A stretch of 59,928 nucleotides of DNA from an uncultured Eubacteriales bacterium (GCA_902465435.1 CABQNH010000008.1:1-59928), one strand, 5' to 3'. Shown: positions 7,515-16,468, counted from the stretch's first letter. Numbers and translations are program-made. The notes: generated by a model not told the origin, from the sequence alone.

Positions 7515-7842
7515 AGTCCCGCCAATTCTGGGAATCCAGAATTGGCGGGACTCAGCGTGTCAAAAAACCTTTTTGACACGCTGGCAGGCTATCAAGAAAG
7601 TTCGGAATACAAGAAACTCGCGCCCGTAGGCGTACATAGGTACGGTAGGGCGCGAGTTCCGAAGTAAGTCAAAATAATAAACTTTATTCACTTCTTGAAC
7701 CGTATTTGTTTGAAATTCTCCAAAAACAGGATAGATGCGATTCGTATAGAAAACGCCAAAAATGTTTTCTCATTTTGACGGTTACGGACTTTATTGACAG
7801 CCTGAGTCCCGCCAATTCTGGGAATCCAGAATTGGCGGGACT
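7515..7842 (-). repeat. Structured interspersed repeat, copy A, bracketed by identical palindromes
   Basis: Two identical 38-base palindromes (7515-7552 and 7805-7842; 17-bp perfect stem, 4-base loop) bracket a 252-base core. Read on the minus strand, the core matches the repeat at 59456-59705: it begins AGGCTGTCAATAAAGTCCG, passes through a diverged AT-rich middle, and ends in two conserved hairpins. Those hairpins are an 11-bp stem at 7615-7658 and a 14-bp stem at about 7553-7583 ending in GACACGCTG. No coding capacity with a ribosome site was found. The palindrome sequence is unlike the ones at the other locus, whereas the core is shared. Confidence 0.85.
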
Positions 7843-7868
7843 ATCTTTTTGTGCTATGGAGCACAGCG

Positions 7869-8708
7869 CTATTTCGCAGGCTTTTTCGCGTCAAAGTGTT
7901 CGAAGATAATAGCGGCATTGTCCGACTGCGCGGTGCGTGCGTCGTCGGGGTTGCGAATGGTCCATGAAAATTCCTGCACGCCGTAGATGCTTCTGCAAAG
8001 ACGCAGGCTGGCGCAGCGGCGGTAGCGGAAATCATAGGCGACAAAGTCCGGGACGGTCAAAAAGTTTAAAAGCAGATTTTTAAGGCAGAAAGCAAGCGGA
8101 AGAGCCAAGCCGTTTCGTTCCTTCAGGAAGTTGGTGGCGAGCTGTCCCCGGAGGATCTCCGGTCGGTTCTTTTTCAGCCAGAGAAGGACGCGCGGATCAA
8201 AGGACTCAATACAGTAGGTGAGGTCCGGATGCTTGTCTAATTCCTCGCAAACAAGGCGGGTCAGCTCCTTGTGGTTGCCGCCTACCGGCTTGATCTCGAC
8301 CACAAGCGGCGTTTTCCCCTCAAAGAGCGAAAGCACCTCGGAAAGCTGCGGAATTTTTTCCTGCGTATTCTCTAAACGCAGGGCGGATAATTCGTCAAGC
8401 GTCAAATCCCCAATGTTTCGATCGTCGTTTGCCGTGCGGCGCAGGCTTTCGTCGTGCATGACGATCAGCCGCTGGTCTTTCGAGAGATGAACATCCAGTT
8501 CTGCGCCGTAGCCGCGCTGCACGGCGCGCCGAAAGGCAGCCAGCGAGTTTTCCGGAATCTGCTGCGCTTGGTCGTGCAGACCGCGGTGGGCGTAGCAATA
8601 GCCGCACAGGCGCGCGATTGGATCGCCGCTCTTTCTGCCGCGCAGTGCAAGCAGCCAGAGAAGGAGCAATGCGGCAAGAATACAAAGAAGAATGGTCAGA
8701 AAATCCAT
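7869..8708 (-). CDS. Glycerophosphodiester phosphodiesterase, membrane-anchored
   Basis: A 279-residue protein: one N-terminal hydrophobic helix (residues about 3-22), then a GDPD TIM barrel. The catalytic signatures AHRG, PENS, ELDVH and VEIKP are all present. It should hydrolyse glycerophosphodiesters to sn-glycerol 3-phosphate and an alcohol, at the membrane. It is the last gene of a three-gene minus-strand operon, 9 bases behind the MFS transporter. The ribosome site is weak, so coupling to the upstream gene may matter. Phospholipid or teichoic-acid glycerol turnover are both possible. Confidence 0.88.
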   Translation of the reverse strand: MDFLTILLCILAALLLLWLLALRGRKSGDPIARLCGYCYAHRGLHDQAQQIPENSLAAFRRAVQRGYGAELDVHLSKDQRLIVMHDESLRRTANDDRNIGDLTLDELSALRLENTQEKIPQLSEVLSLFEGKTPLVVEIKPVGGNHKELTRLVCEELDKHPDLTYCIESFDPRVLLWLKKNRPEILRGQLATNFLKERNGLALPLAFCLKNLLLNFLTVPDFVAYDFRYRRCASLRLCRSIYGVQEFSWTIRNPDDARTAQSDNAAIIFEHFDAKKPAK

Positions 8709-8717
8709 AGTACGATA

Positions 8718-10022
8718 TCAATCCTCGACGTCAAAAGATTCTAAAATGCTGCGGCGCTCCGCCTTTACATCGCCGTGGCGGACAAGCTGCATCGTAACAA
8801 GGGCAAGCGCGGAGAAGAACACGGCATAGGGGAAAAGGACGCGATAGCCGAAGCCGAGCTTGTCGATCAGAAGACCGGACAGAAGCGGGGTCAAAATCTG
8901 TGCGGCCATGGAGGCGGTATAGTAGTAGCCGGTGTATTTTCCAACATCCCCGGCGCTGCTCAGCTCGACGACCATGGGGAAGGAATTGACATTGATGGCC
9001 GCCCAGCCGATGCCGACGAGGCCAAAGAGCAGATACATGAGGAAGGATGCGTGCGTCAGGAAAAACGCAATGCCGTAGCAGATGGTCATGATGGTGACGC
9101 CAATGAGGATGGTGCGCTTTCTGCCCAGCTTGCTGGAGAGGAAGCCAAGCGGCACATAGCTTATCGTTGCGACGATCGTCGCTGCCATCAGGTAAGAAGA
9201 AGAGGTGCTGGGATCTGCCCCGAGGAGGTCATAGCAGTAGCGGGAGAAGGCGGTGGTAACGGCATTGTAGGCCATATACCAAAGAAATACGGAGAGAAGA
9301 ATGAAGAGCAGGCTTTTATAGACATCGCGCGGCATTTTGCTGCCGGTCTGCTTCTGAGCTTCTTCCTCCTGCGGCTCCTCCTTCGGAAGGTCAGCGGACA
9401 TCTTGTTTTCGTGAATGGTCAGAAGCAGTAGCGTGACCGTGACGACCATGAAGATCGCAATTGCAATAAAAATACCGACAAAGGACTGGCCGATGACAAA
9501 GCTGGATTCTCCGCCGCTGCCGGTTTCCTTTTTGCAGAGCACCATGATCATACCGAGTGCGTAAATGCCGCCCAGCGCGCCCATCAGGTTGATGATAGCA
9601 TTGGCCTTGGAGCGCAGCGGCTTCGGCGTCAGATCCGGCATCAGAGCGACGGCAGGGGAGCGGTAGGTACTCATGGCGAGCAGCAGAACGAGCAGACAGC
9701 CGAAGAACAGCCAGAAGTTTTTCATCTGTTCGGCAAACGGCATGATGGCGAGCGCGTCCGCCACAACCAGCGTGCCGAGAAGTATGTAGGGCGTGCGCTT
9801 GCCGAGACGCGTATGCGTCCGATCGGACAGCGAGCCGAACAGCGGCAGCATGAAGAGCGCCAGCACGTTGTCGATTGCCATGATGGCGTTTGTCCAGAAT
9901 GTGGAGATATGGAAGGTGTTTTCAAAAATAAAGGGGATGATCTGATCGTAGAATTGCCAGAAGGCACAAATGGACATAAAGGCAAATCCGATGAACATGG
10001 TGCGCTTGTAGTTGAGCCTCAT
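8718..10022 (-). CDS. MFS transporter, SLC45-like
   Basis: A 434-residue, twelve-helix transporter. FGSLSDRTHTRLGKRTPYI is the MFS signature loop in the form seen in SLC45/GPH-like sugar transporters. A charged central cytoplasmic loop, KEEPQEEEAQKQTG, divides the two halves. Its ATG overlaps the stop of the HAD gene upstream by four bases, so the two are translationally coupled. The substrate is unknown; the neighbours suggest a phosphorylated or glycerol-derived compound or a disaccharide. Confidence 0.8.
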   Translation of the reverse strand: MRLNYKRTMFIGFAFMSICAFWQFYDQIIPFIFENTFHISTFWTNAIMAIDNVLALFMLPLFGSLSDRTHTRLGKRTPYILLGTLVVADALAIMPFAEQMKNFWLFFGCLLVLLLAMSTYRSPAVALMPDLTPKPLRSKANAIINLMGALGGIYALGMIMVLCKKETGSGGESSFVIGQSFVGIFIAIAIFMVVTVTLLLLTIHENKMSADLPKEEPQEEEAQKQTGSKMPRDVYKSLLFILLSVFLWYMAYNAVTTAFSRYCYDLLGADPSTSSSYLMAATIVATISYVPLGFLSSKLGRKRTILIGVTIMTICYGIAFFLTHASFLMYLLFGLVGIGWAAINVNSFPMVVELSSAGDVGKYTGYYYTASMAAQILTPLLSGLLIDKLGFGYRVLFPYAVFFSALALVTMQLVRHGDVKAERRSILESFDVED

Positions 10023-10834
10023 TCTGTTTCCTCTTTTCCGCCGAAGGCTAAGGTTTTATAGATTTCTTTTATATTTTTGTAAATATGCGTGGGCTTGATC
10101 TCGCTTTTTTCCACGTCCTGCAGAGTACTTTCGCCGGAAAGGACAAGGGCGGCATCGATGCCTGCGCGGATGCCGCAGGCAATATCCGTATAAATGCGGT
10201 CGCCGATCACAATGGCGTCCTGCGGGGAATAGCCCGTGCGCTGCAGGGCAAGATAGACCATGTCGGGCTGCGGCTTGCCGATAAAGCGCGGCGTCCTGCC
10301 GGTTGCAGTTTCTAACATTTTGCAGATGCTTCCGCAGTCGGGTACATAGCCGTACCAGGTCGGGCAGACCCAATCCGGATTCGCGGCAATGAAATCCACG
10401 CCGCGCTCCAAAAGAATGCAGGCGTCCTCAAGCTTCTGGAAGGTCAGCTCCGTGTCAAAGCCGCAGAGCAGACAGTCGATATCCTCCTCCAAGCGATCCG
10501 TCACGCGGAATCCGGCCTCCAGCAGCTGACTGCGGAAGGCCGACGTGCCGAATCCGTAGAATTTCCGATCCGGACCATGCGCGTGCAGGTAGGAAATCAT
10601 TGCGTCGACCGAGGTCAGATAGTCGTCGCGGCTCGTTTCAATGCCGAGGCGGCGCATTTTTTCTATGTATTTCTCCACGCTGCGGGAGGAGTTGTTGGTC
10701 AGAAACAGAGAACGGCCGCCGGAATCGCGGACATAATTGAGAAAATCAACAGTGCCGTCAAATAGATCCTCGTCCAGATAGATGGTTCCGTCCATGTCTA
10801 AAAGGAACAGCTTTTTGTCTTGCAGCTTGCCCAT
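10019..10834 (-). CDS. HAD superfamily phosphatase, class IIA (NagD/AraL type)
   Basis: A 271-residue cytoplasmic hydrolase. Motif I LLDMDGTIY carries the nucleophile Asp13 and general acid Asp15; motif II is FLTNNSS; GKPQPDMV supplies the motif III lysine; GDRIYTD is motif IV. The C2-type cap places it with NagD, AraL and p-nitrophenylphosphatase-like enzymes, which remove phosphate from sugar phosphates or glycerol phosphate. The ATG near 10834 is preferred over a GTG at 10891 because AAGGAGA precedes it. It is first in the operon with the MFS and GDPD genes, so glycerol-phosphate handling is a reasonable guess. Confidence 0.85.
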   Translation of the reverse strand: MGKLQDKKLFLLDMDGTIYLDEDLFDGTVDFLNYVRDSGGRSLFLTNNSSRSVEKYIEKMRRLGIETSRDDYLTSVDAMISYLHAHGPDRKFYGFGTSAFRSQLLEAGFRVTDRLEEDIDCLLCGFDTELTFQKLEDACILLERGVDFIAANPDWVCPTWYGYVPDCGSICKMLETATGRTPRFIGKPQPDMVYLALQRTGYSPQDAIVIGDRIYTDIACGIRAGIDAALVLSGESTLQDVEKSEIKPTHIYKNIKEIYKTLAFGGKEETE

Positions 10835-10862
10835 ATGCAGTCTCCTTGCGTCAATTACCACT

Positions 10863-10868
10863 ATTATA
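10863..10868 (-). promoter_or_regulatory. Likely -10 box for the HAD-MFS-GDPD operon
   Basis: A consensus TATAAT on the minus strand about 29 bases before the HAD start. No good -35 is present at 17 bases (TGCAAA), so activation may be needed. Confidence 0.5.
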
Positions 10869-10908
10869 CTCGATTCTTTGCGGTTTTGCACGAACTATTT
10901 TTGCGTAT

Positions 10909-10937
10909 TTGACAAGTTTTCGATTATGAACTAAAAT
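10909..10937 (+). promoter_or_regulatory. Promoter for mutY
   Basis: Consensus TTGACA (10909-10914), a 17-base spacer and TAAAAT (10932-10937). It predicts a leader of about 115 bases before mutY. It is divergent from the HAD operon promoter. Confidence 0.75.
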
Positions 10938-11060
10938 AATAAAAGAATTTATATTGCAGCGTCAGGAAAGGCATGGACAGTCTGTCTACTGCTGCGCTGC
11001 GTGATGTAAGCGTTTGTATAAGAGACAAAATTTTAAGGCATTCCGGGGAGGTGCGTGAGT

Positions 11061-12095
11061 ATGGAACTGAATCTTTCGCCGGAGCTGCCGCAGCGGCTGC
11101 TTGCGTGGTATGCGCAGTCGCATCGCGACCTGCCGTGGCGGCGCGATCGGGAGCCGTACCATATTTGGCTCTCTGAGATCATGCTCCAGCAGACGCGCGT
11201 CGAGGCGGTGCGCGGCTACTATGCACGCTTCCTGCAGCAGCTTCCGGATATTTCCGCCCTGGCGCAGGCGCCGGAGGAGCAGCTCCTGAAGCTTTGGGAA
11301 GGGCTTGGCTATTATTCGCGCGTGCGAAACCTGCAAAAAGCGGCAAAAATTCTTGTGGAGGAATACGGCGGTGCCTTTCCGGACGATCTTGCCCGGCTGC
11401 GCGCACTGCCGGGGATCGGCGACTATACGGCCGGTGCAATTGCGTCCATCTGCTTTGAACGCCCAACGCCTGCCGTGGACGGCAATGTGCTGCGCGTTGT
11501 GTCGCGGCTGACGGCCTGCAGCGAGCCGATCACGGCGATACCCACGAAGCGCGCGGTCACGGCGGCACTGGCGGCCGTCTATCCGCAGGAGGGCTGCGGA
11601 CTGTTCACACAAAGCCTGATGGAGCTTGGCGCAACGGTATGTTTGCCGAACGGCGTGCCGAAATGTGCGCTTTGCCCTGTGAGGACGCTTTGCGAGGCCT
11701 GCCGAAGCGGAAGGCAGCAAAGTCTCCCGGTTCGCGGGGAAAAGCGGGCGCGCCGTCAGGAGCAGCGAAGCGTGCTGATCCTGCAGAGCGACGGGAGGCT
11801 TGCGCTGACACGGCGGCCGACGCGGGGGCTTTTAGCAGGCCTGTGGCAGCTGCCGGACACCGAGGGCGAACTGTCGGAGCAGCAGGCGATTGATCTTGCC
11901 GAGCAATGGGGCGTGCATGTGCGTCATTTGCTGAAAACGGTGGAAAAAACGCACATTTTCACGCATGTTCAGTGGAATATGAAGGGCTTTTATCTCTCCT
12001 GTACCGGACAGCCCGCGCAGTTTATCTGGGCAACGCGTGAGGAGCTGGCGGAAAAATACGCGCTTCCGACGGCATTTCGACAGTTTTTGGATTGA
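11061..12095 (+). CDS. mutY: Adenine DNA glycosylase MutY
   Basis: A 344-residue base-excision repair enzyme that removes adenine mispaired with 8-oxoguanine. The catalytic helix region LSEIMLQQTRVEAV, the helix-hairpin-helix LPGIGDYTAGAIAS and the catalytic Asp in AVDGNVLRV are visible. The 4Fe-4S ligands are Cys194, Cys202, Cys205 and Cys211, with seven residues in the first gap. A C-terminal NUDIX-like domain (about 230-344) recognises 8-oxoG. The ATG at 11061 is placed best behind GGGGAGGT; a GTG at 11055 is possible. It is a single-gene unit with its own promoter. Confidence 0.95.
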   Translation: MELNLSPELPQRLLAWYAQSHRDLPWRRDREPYHIWLSEIMLQQTRVEAVRGYYARFLQQLPDISALAQAPEEQLLKLWEGLGYYSRVRNLQKAAKILVEEYGGAFPDDLARLRALPGIGDYTAGAIASICFERPTPAVDGNVLRVVSRLTACSEPITAIPTKRAVTAALAAVYPQEGCGLFTQSLMELGATVCLPNGVPKCALCPVRTLCEACRSGRQQSLPVRGEKRARRQEQRSVLILQSDGRLALTRRPTRGLLAGLWQLPDTEGELSEQQAIDLAEQWGVHVRHLLKTVEKTHIFTHVQWNMKGFYLSCTGQPAQFIWATREELAEKYALPTAFRQFLD

Positions 12096-12119
12096 TTCCT
12101 GTCGGGAAACGTGTATAAT
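12092..12119 (+). promoter_or_regulatory. Promoter for the DUF1292 gene
   Basis: TTGATT (12092-12097) overlaps the mutY stop; a 16-base spacer leads to consensus TATAAT (12114-12119), 31 bases before the ATG. Confidence 0.65.
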
Positions 12120-12150
12120 ATAGCTATCATGGAACGAAGGAGGTACCAAA

Positions 12151-12420
12151 ATGGACGAAAGAAAGAATGACTATCAGGAAGACGAGATCATCCATCTGGA
12201 ATTTGACGACGGGGTAGCGTTTGACTGCGGCATCATGGGCGTTTTTGACTTTGAGGGCCGCGAATACATTGCGCTTGAGGCGCTCGACGGTTCGGAGGAC
12301 GTATATCTTTACGGATATAAGGAGACAGAAGACGACTTTGAGCTGGAGGACATCGAGACGGAGGAGGAATTCGACCGTGTAACGGCGGAGTTCGAACGTC
12401 TGATGGACGAGCCGCTGTAA
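12151..12420 (+). CDS. DUF1292 (YrzB-like) acidic small protein
   Basis: An 89-residue, strongly acidic protein with the DUF1292 pattern: DEIIHLEFDDGVAFDCGIMGVFDFEGREYIAL and YLYGYKE. GAAGGAGGTACC precedes the ATG. Many Firmicutes encode this protein beside alaS, ireB (yrzL) and yrrK; here it stands alone between its own promoter and terminator, and ireB lies 39 kb away. The function is unknown. Confidence 0.85.
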   Translation: MDERKNDYQEDEIIHLEFDDGVAFDCGIMGVFDFEGREYIALEALDGSEDVYLYGYKETEDDFELEDIETEEEFDRVTAEFERLMDEPL

Positions 12421-12448
12421 ATCCGGAGGAAGCAGAAATCGACTGAGG

Positions 12449-12489
12449 TACAATCCCGGCGCGGGCGGCGCACGGGGTTGTATCTTTTT
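12449..12489 (+). terminator. Intrinsic terminator after the DUF1292 gene
   Basis: The stem TACAATCCC/GGGGTTGTA encloses a GC-rich inner hairpin, followed by TCTTTTT (12483-12489). Confidence 0.85.
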
Positions 12490-12545
12490 CTGCACATTTT
12501 CGGAAAATGGCTTCGCGCTGTTGCAAATGGATTCGCAAGTTTTCG

Positions 12546-12574
12546 TTGCAATTTGATATCTATGATGCTATAAT
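12546..12574 (+). promoter_or_regulatory. Main promoter of the polysaccharide locus
   Basis: TTGCAA (12546-12551), a 17-base spacer and consensus TATAAT (12569-12574), with a leader of about 100 bases before the first gene. No comparably clear promoter was found elsewhere in the next 28 kb, so this may drive most of the locus. Confidence 0.75.
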
Positions 12575-12683
12575 TATATAATGATGAAAATCGGAATTTT
12601 TTGTTCAAATTTCATGGGATTTCCTGCCTTGCGCGGAGAAGCCTGAGGATGAATGAGGCGGACAAATTTGTCCGGAGGTAGAA

Positions 12684-13817
12684 ATGGATCGGGAGCTACA
12701 GACCAACCTATACGTCGTTTCGCTTCTGCGAAGCGCGCTGACCGGCGAAAAGCCGCCGGAGAAGCCGGAAAACGTTGCATGGCGGGACGTTTTTCAGACG
12801 GCAAAAAAGCACAGCGTTTCCTGCCTTGCGCTCCATGCGGCCAAGGATCTGCAAGCCCTGCCGGAGCCGGAGGTTCTGAGCGAGTGGCAGCAGTTTTATG
12901 TCAAGAACGTGATTGCGGCGGAAAAGAAGGTCGTTTCCTATGACGAGCTGCGGCAGGCGCTGCTTGCCGGCGGATTCCGCTTTATGCCGCTCAAGGGCTG
13001 GATCCTGCGCGCGTATTATCCGCTGCCGGAGCTGCGCGAGATGTGCGACATCGATATTCTGATCGATTCGGGAGAGATCGAACGTCTGACCGCGCTGATG
13101 CAGTCGCAGGGGTTCCGGCTGAAAGAGATCATTACATACCATTACGGTTTTGAGAAGCCCTACCTCAGCGTGGAGCTGCATACCGGCCTGATGCCGCCGG
13201 AATACCATTATTACAACTACTATAAGAATCCGTGGCGGCTGCCGAAGCAGGTGGGCGACACCTCGGAATATCGCTTTTCCGACGAAGACTACTATGTTTT
13301 CATGCTGGCGCATTTTGCAAAGCACTATTTCAGCTCCGGCGGAGGCATCCGGTATATCACAGATCTTGCCGTATTTCTGCGCCGACGGGGGCAGACGCTT
13401 GACTGGACCTTCGTCCAGAAGCAGCTGAAGAAGCTGAAGCTGGTGAAATTTGACCGAACGGCACGCGCGCTTGCAGATGCATGGTTTGGCGGCAAGCCGC
13501 TGGACGCCGAGGCGGAGGAGATGCAGCGCTATCTGTTCCACGGCTGTACCTACGGAAGTCTGGAGAACTTTGAAGAGGGGGAGCTGCGGCGGCAGCTTCA
13601 GAATACGGATAGCCTGCTGCTTGCAAAGACGCGGGTCTTTCTTTCCAAGGCGTTTCTGCCGTATCGGCATATGTGCGGGATCTACCCGGTGCTGCGCCGC
13701 GTGCCGGTGCTTCTTCCGGCCTGCTGGCTGCACCGCTTTTTGAGGATCCTTTTTACCAAGCCCAAGAATATTCTGCGGCGGGTGCGGCAGGCGAAGAACA
13801 CGCGGCTTTCCAAATAA
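12684..13817 (+). CDS. NTP_transf_5 family nucleotidyltransferase-like protein (copy 1)
   Basis: A 377-residue protein of the PF14907 type. PLKG at about 102-105 and the acidic pair Asp122/Asp124 (CDIDILID) form the expected metal site of the nucleotidyltransferase fold. The HFAKHYFSSGGGIRYITDL segment is also typical. Such proteins are common in polysaccharide clusters, but no biochemical role is established. GTCCGGAGG precedes the ATG. It opens the locus; a paralogue at 38627 lies near the other end with the same motif order, ending in a similar basic tail. Confidence 0.8.
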   Translation: MDRELQTNLYVVSLLRSALTGEKPPEKPENVAWRDVFQTAKKHSVSCLALHAAKDLQALPEPEVLSEWQQFYVKNVIAAEKKVVSYDELRQALLAGGFRFMPLKGWILRAYYPLPELREMCDIDILIDSGEIERLTALMQSQGFRLKEIITYHYGFEKPYLSVELHTGLMPPEYHYYNYYKNPWRLPKQVGDTSEYRFSDEDYYVFMLAHFAKHYFSSGGGIRYITDLAVFLRRRGQTLDWTFVQKQLKKLKLVKFDRTARALADAWFGGKPLDAEAEEMQRYLFHGCTYGSLENFEEGELRRQLQNTDSLLLAKTRVFLSKAFLPYRHMCGIYPVLRRVPVLLPACWLHRFLRILFTKPKNILRRVRQAKNTRLSK

Positions 13818-13874
13818 CGCAGGAGAAGTGAGAGATTTCGCACGCTAATTTATAGATAAGAGGGAAAACAACAG

Positions 13875-15779
13875 GTGGAAATTACAATTACGCAGGATTC
13901 CTTGAAAAAGGCGGTTCGGGTGCTGTGTCTGGTTGTGCTGGACATTCTGATCCTGGGGCTTGCTACGCTGCTCAGCCTTTTCGCGCGCTCTGATTTTTCG
14001 CGCGCGGCAGTGCATGGCGAGGCTTGGTATCTTTGGTTCCGGCAGTACGGCGCGGTATATCTGCTTTGCTACTGCATATTCGCGATCGCGATTTTTATCC
14101 CCTTGAAGCTTTACAGCAGCCTGTGGGAGTTTGCCGGCGTGCAGGAGCTGATCCATATCGTGTGCGCTGCGGCGATCCTTTTCGTCGTGCAGTTTATTCT
14201 GGTGCTGTGCGGGGTCGTTCGACTGCCGTACAGCTATCCGCTGCTCAACGCATTGTTCCTGACGGCTCTTTTGTGCGCGTCGCGCTTTGGCTATCGCCTT
14301 GTGCGAATTCTTCTGCGGCGGGAGCACACCGGAAAGCAGCTCAAGCGGCGGACGCTTCTGATCGGCGCGGGCAGCGCGGGTATGGTCGCTCTGCGGGAAT
14401 TTCAGACGAGCGACCGCTCGCAGAACAATGTGGTCGGCGTTGTTGACGACGACAGCAGCAAGCAGGGGCTTTATATCCGCAATGTGCGGATTTTAGGAAA
14501 CCGCTTTGACATTCCGCGTCTGGTGGAAAAGTACCGCATTGAGGAGATCGTGCTGGCAATTCCTGCCGCTACGGTGAAGGAGCGCCGCGATATTCTGGAA
14601 ATCTGCCAGAGAACGCCCTGCAAGCTCAAAACGCTGCCCGGCATCTTCCAGCTCGCCAACGGCGAGGTCAATATTCAGCGTATTCGGGATGTGGACGTCA
14701 CGGATCTGCTGGGGCGCGACAGCGTAAAGACGGATATGAGCGAAATTTCCGGCTATCTGCGCGGAAAGACCGTGCTGGTGACAGGCGGCGGCGGGTCAAT
14801 CGGCAGCGAGCTGTGCAGGCAGATCGCAAAGTTTTCACCGCGCTGCCTTCTGATTTTTGATATTTACGAGAACAACGCCTATGACATTCAGCAGGAGCTG
14901 CACCGCAGCTATCCGGAGCTGAATTTGCAGGTGCGCATTGGCTCCGTGCGCGACACGGAGCGCGTGAATGCGCTCTTCCGGGAATTCCGGCCGCAGATCG
15001 TGTTTCATGCGGCGGCACATAAGCATGTGCCCTTGATGGAGGACAGCCCGAACGAGGCAATCAAGAACAATGTGTTCGGTACGCTGCATGTGGCAAAGGC
15101 GGCTGACCGCTTCGGCGCGGAAGCGTTCGTCCTGATCTCTACGGACAAGGCGGTCAATCCGACCAACGTGATGGGCGCCTCCAAACGTGTTTGTGAGATG
15201 ATCATTCAGAGCATGGCCAATAAATCCAAGACGAAGTTTGTTGCCGTGCGGTTTGGAAATGTTCTGGGAAGCAACGGCAGCGTGATCCCGCTCTTTAAGC
15301 GGCAAATTGCGGAGGGCGGTCCGGTCACGGTGACGCATAAGGATATTATTCGCTATTTTATGACCATTCCCGAGGCGGTGCAGCTCGTTCTGCAGGCCAG
15401 CAGCTACGCGCAGCGCGGCGAAATCTTTGTGCTCGATATGGGCGAGCCTGTGCGGATCGACGATCTGGCGCGGAATATGATCCGCCTCTCCGGCTTTGAA
15501 CCGGACGTCGATATCGAGATACGGTATACCGGCCTTCGCCCCGGCGAAAAGCTGTATGAGGAGATGCTGATGAAGGAAGAGGGGCTGCGCTCCACAGCAA
15601 ACGAGCTGATCCACATCGGCAAGCCGCTGGATATTGACGAGGAAGCCTTCGCACACAATCTGGAGCGGCTGCACGCGGCCTGCGAGAGGAATGCCGCGGA
15701 TATCCGGGAAATCATCCAAGAGATCGTGCCGACCTATCACCAGAATTGCAGGGAAATGGCAGCGGGGTACAGAGAATGA
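13875..15779 (+). CDS. Membrane nucleotide-sugar 4,6-dehydratase (CapD/PglF/WbpM family)
   Basis: A 634-residue protein with four N-terminal membrane helices (about 12-130), a first Rossmann-like domain (about 150-280) and a catalytic SDR domain. The NAD motif TGGGGSIGSE starts at residue 303. The catalytic triad has Met433 in place of Tyr, with Ser422 and Lys437, which is normal for this family. The usual product is UDP-2-acetamido-2,6-dideoxy-4-hexulose from UDP-GlcNAc, the first step to bacillosamine-, FucNAc- or QuiNAc-type sugars. The start is GTG 13875. It pairs naturally with the phosphoglycosyltransferase that overlaps its end. Confidence 0.9.
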   Translation: MEITITQDSLKKAVRVLCLVVLDILILGLATLLSLFARSDFSRAAVHGEAWYLWFRQYGAVYLLCYCIFAIAIFIPLKLYSSLWEFAGVQELIHIVCAAAILFVVQFILVLCGVVRLPYSYPLLNALFLTALLCASRFGYRLVRILLRREHTGKQLKRRTLLIGAGSAGMVALREFQTSDRSQNNVVGVVDDDSSKQGLYIRNVRILGNRFDIPRLVEKYRIEEIVLAIPAATVKERRDILEICQRTPCKLKTLPGIFQLANGEVNIQRIRDVDVTDLLGRDSVKTDMSEISGYLRGKTVLVTGGGGSIGSELCRQIAKFSPRCLLIFDIYENNAYDIQQELHRSYPELNLQVRIGSVRDTERVNALFREFRPQIVFHAAAHKHVPLMEDSPNEAIKNNVFGTLHVAKAADRFGAEAFVLISTDKAVNPTNVMGASKRVCEMIIQSMANKSKTKFVAVRFGNVLGSNGSVIPLFKRQIAEGGPVTVTHKDIIRYFMTIPEAVQLVLQASSYAQRGEIFVLDMGEPVRIDDLARNMIRLSGFEPDVDIEIRYTGLRPGEKLYEEMLMKEEGLRSTANELIHIGKPLDIDEEAFAHNLERLHAACERNAADIREIIQEIVPTYHQNCREMAAGYRE

Positions 15780-16468
15780 CGCAGAGCGGAAAAAACATTG
15801 CCGAGCGGGAAAAGATCGGCGCGTACGGTGTTTACAACCGGGTGGTCAAGCGCGTGCTGGGCTTCATGCTGGCACTGCTGTTCCTCTTCATTTTGTGGCC
15901 GATCTATCTTATTTTAGCGATCGCAGTTGTCGTGGACTCGGGCTTCCCGGTTTTTTACCGCGCGGATCGCGGCGGTTATCATGGGAAGACCTTCCGCATT
16001 TTCAAATTCCGTTCCATGGTCAAAAACGCGGACAAGATCGGCGGCGGAACGACTGCGCTGAACGACAAGCGCATTACGCGGGTCGGCAATGTGCTGCGCA
16101 AGACCAAGCTGGACGAGTTTCCGCAGCTCTTCAATATTCTGAAGGGCGACATGGCCTTCATCGGCCCGCGGCCGGAGCTGCTGCGCTATACCGCGCAGTA
16201 TCAGGGTGACGAGCTTCTGATCCATGAGGTGCGGCCGGGGATCACGGATTACAGCTCCATCGAGTTTATCAATCTGGATGAGATCGTCGGTGGAGAAAAT
16301 GCCGATGAAATGTACGAAAAATACGTCCTGAAGCGCAAAAATGAGCTGCGGGTTCAATATGCGCGCACCGTGTCGTTCCGAACGGACTGCAAGCTGCTGT
16401 TCGTGACGATTTGGGATGTGCTGAAGAAGGCGTTTCGCTTTCTTTTCCGGAAAAAGGAGAATAAATAA
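15776..16468 (+). CDS. Initiating phosphoglycosyltransferase (PglC/WcaJ-type sugar transferase)
   Basis: A 230-residue monotopic membrane enzyme. One hydrophobic segment (about 30-50) precedes the catalytic region: ADRGGYHGKTFRIFKFRSM, KTKLDEFPQLFNILKGDM, FIGPRPE and VRPGITDY. It transfers a sugar-1-phosphate from UDP-sugar to undecaprenyl phosphate, starting the repeat unit. The ATG at 15776 overlaps the dehydratase stop (ATGA). The dehydratase next door suggests a diamino- or dideoxy-sugar as first residue, but the donor specificity is inferred. Confidence 0.9.
   Translation: MTQSGKNIAEREKIGAYGVYNRVVKRVLGFMLALLFLFILWPIYLILAIAVVVDSGFPVFYRADRGGYHGKTFRIFKFRSMVKNADKIGGGTTALNDKRITRVGNVLRKTKLDEFPQLFNILKGDMAFIGPRPELLRYTAQYQGDELLIHEVRPGITDYSSIEFINLDEIVGGENADEMYEKYVLKRKNELRVQYARTVSFRTDCKLLFVTIWDVLKKAFRFLFRKKENK

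Noticed and set aside
7441..7860. CRISPR array
   Set aside because: The repeats are long palindromes 290 bases apart with a conserved core between them, not short regular repeats with unique spacers, and no cas genes are near.
11015..11027. 13-base match to the Tn5 mosaic-end/sequencing adapter in the mutY leader
   Set aside because: The flanking bases do not continue the adapter and the surrounding sequence is ordinary leader; chance is likelier than an assembly artefact, although raw reads could settle it.
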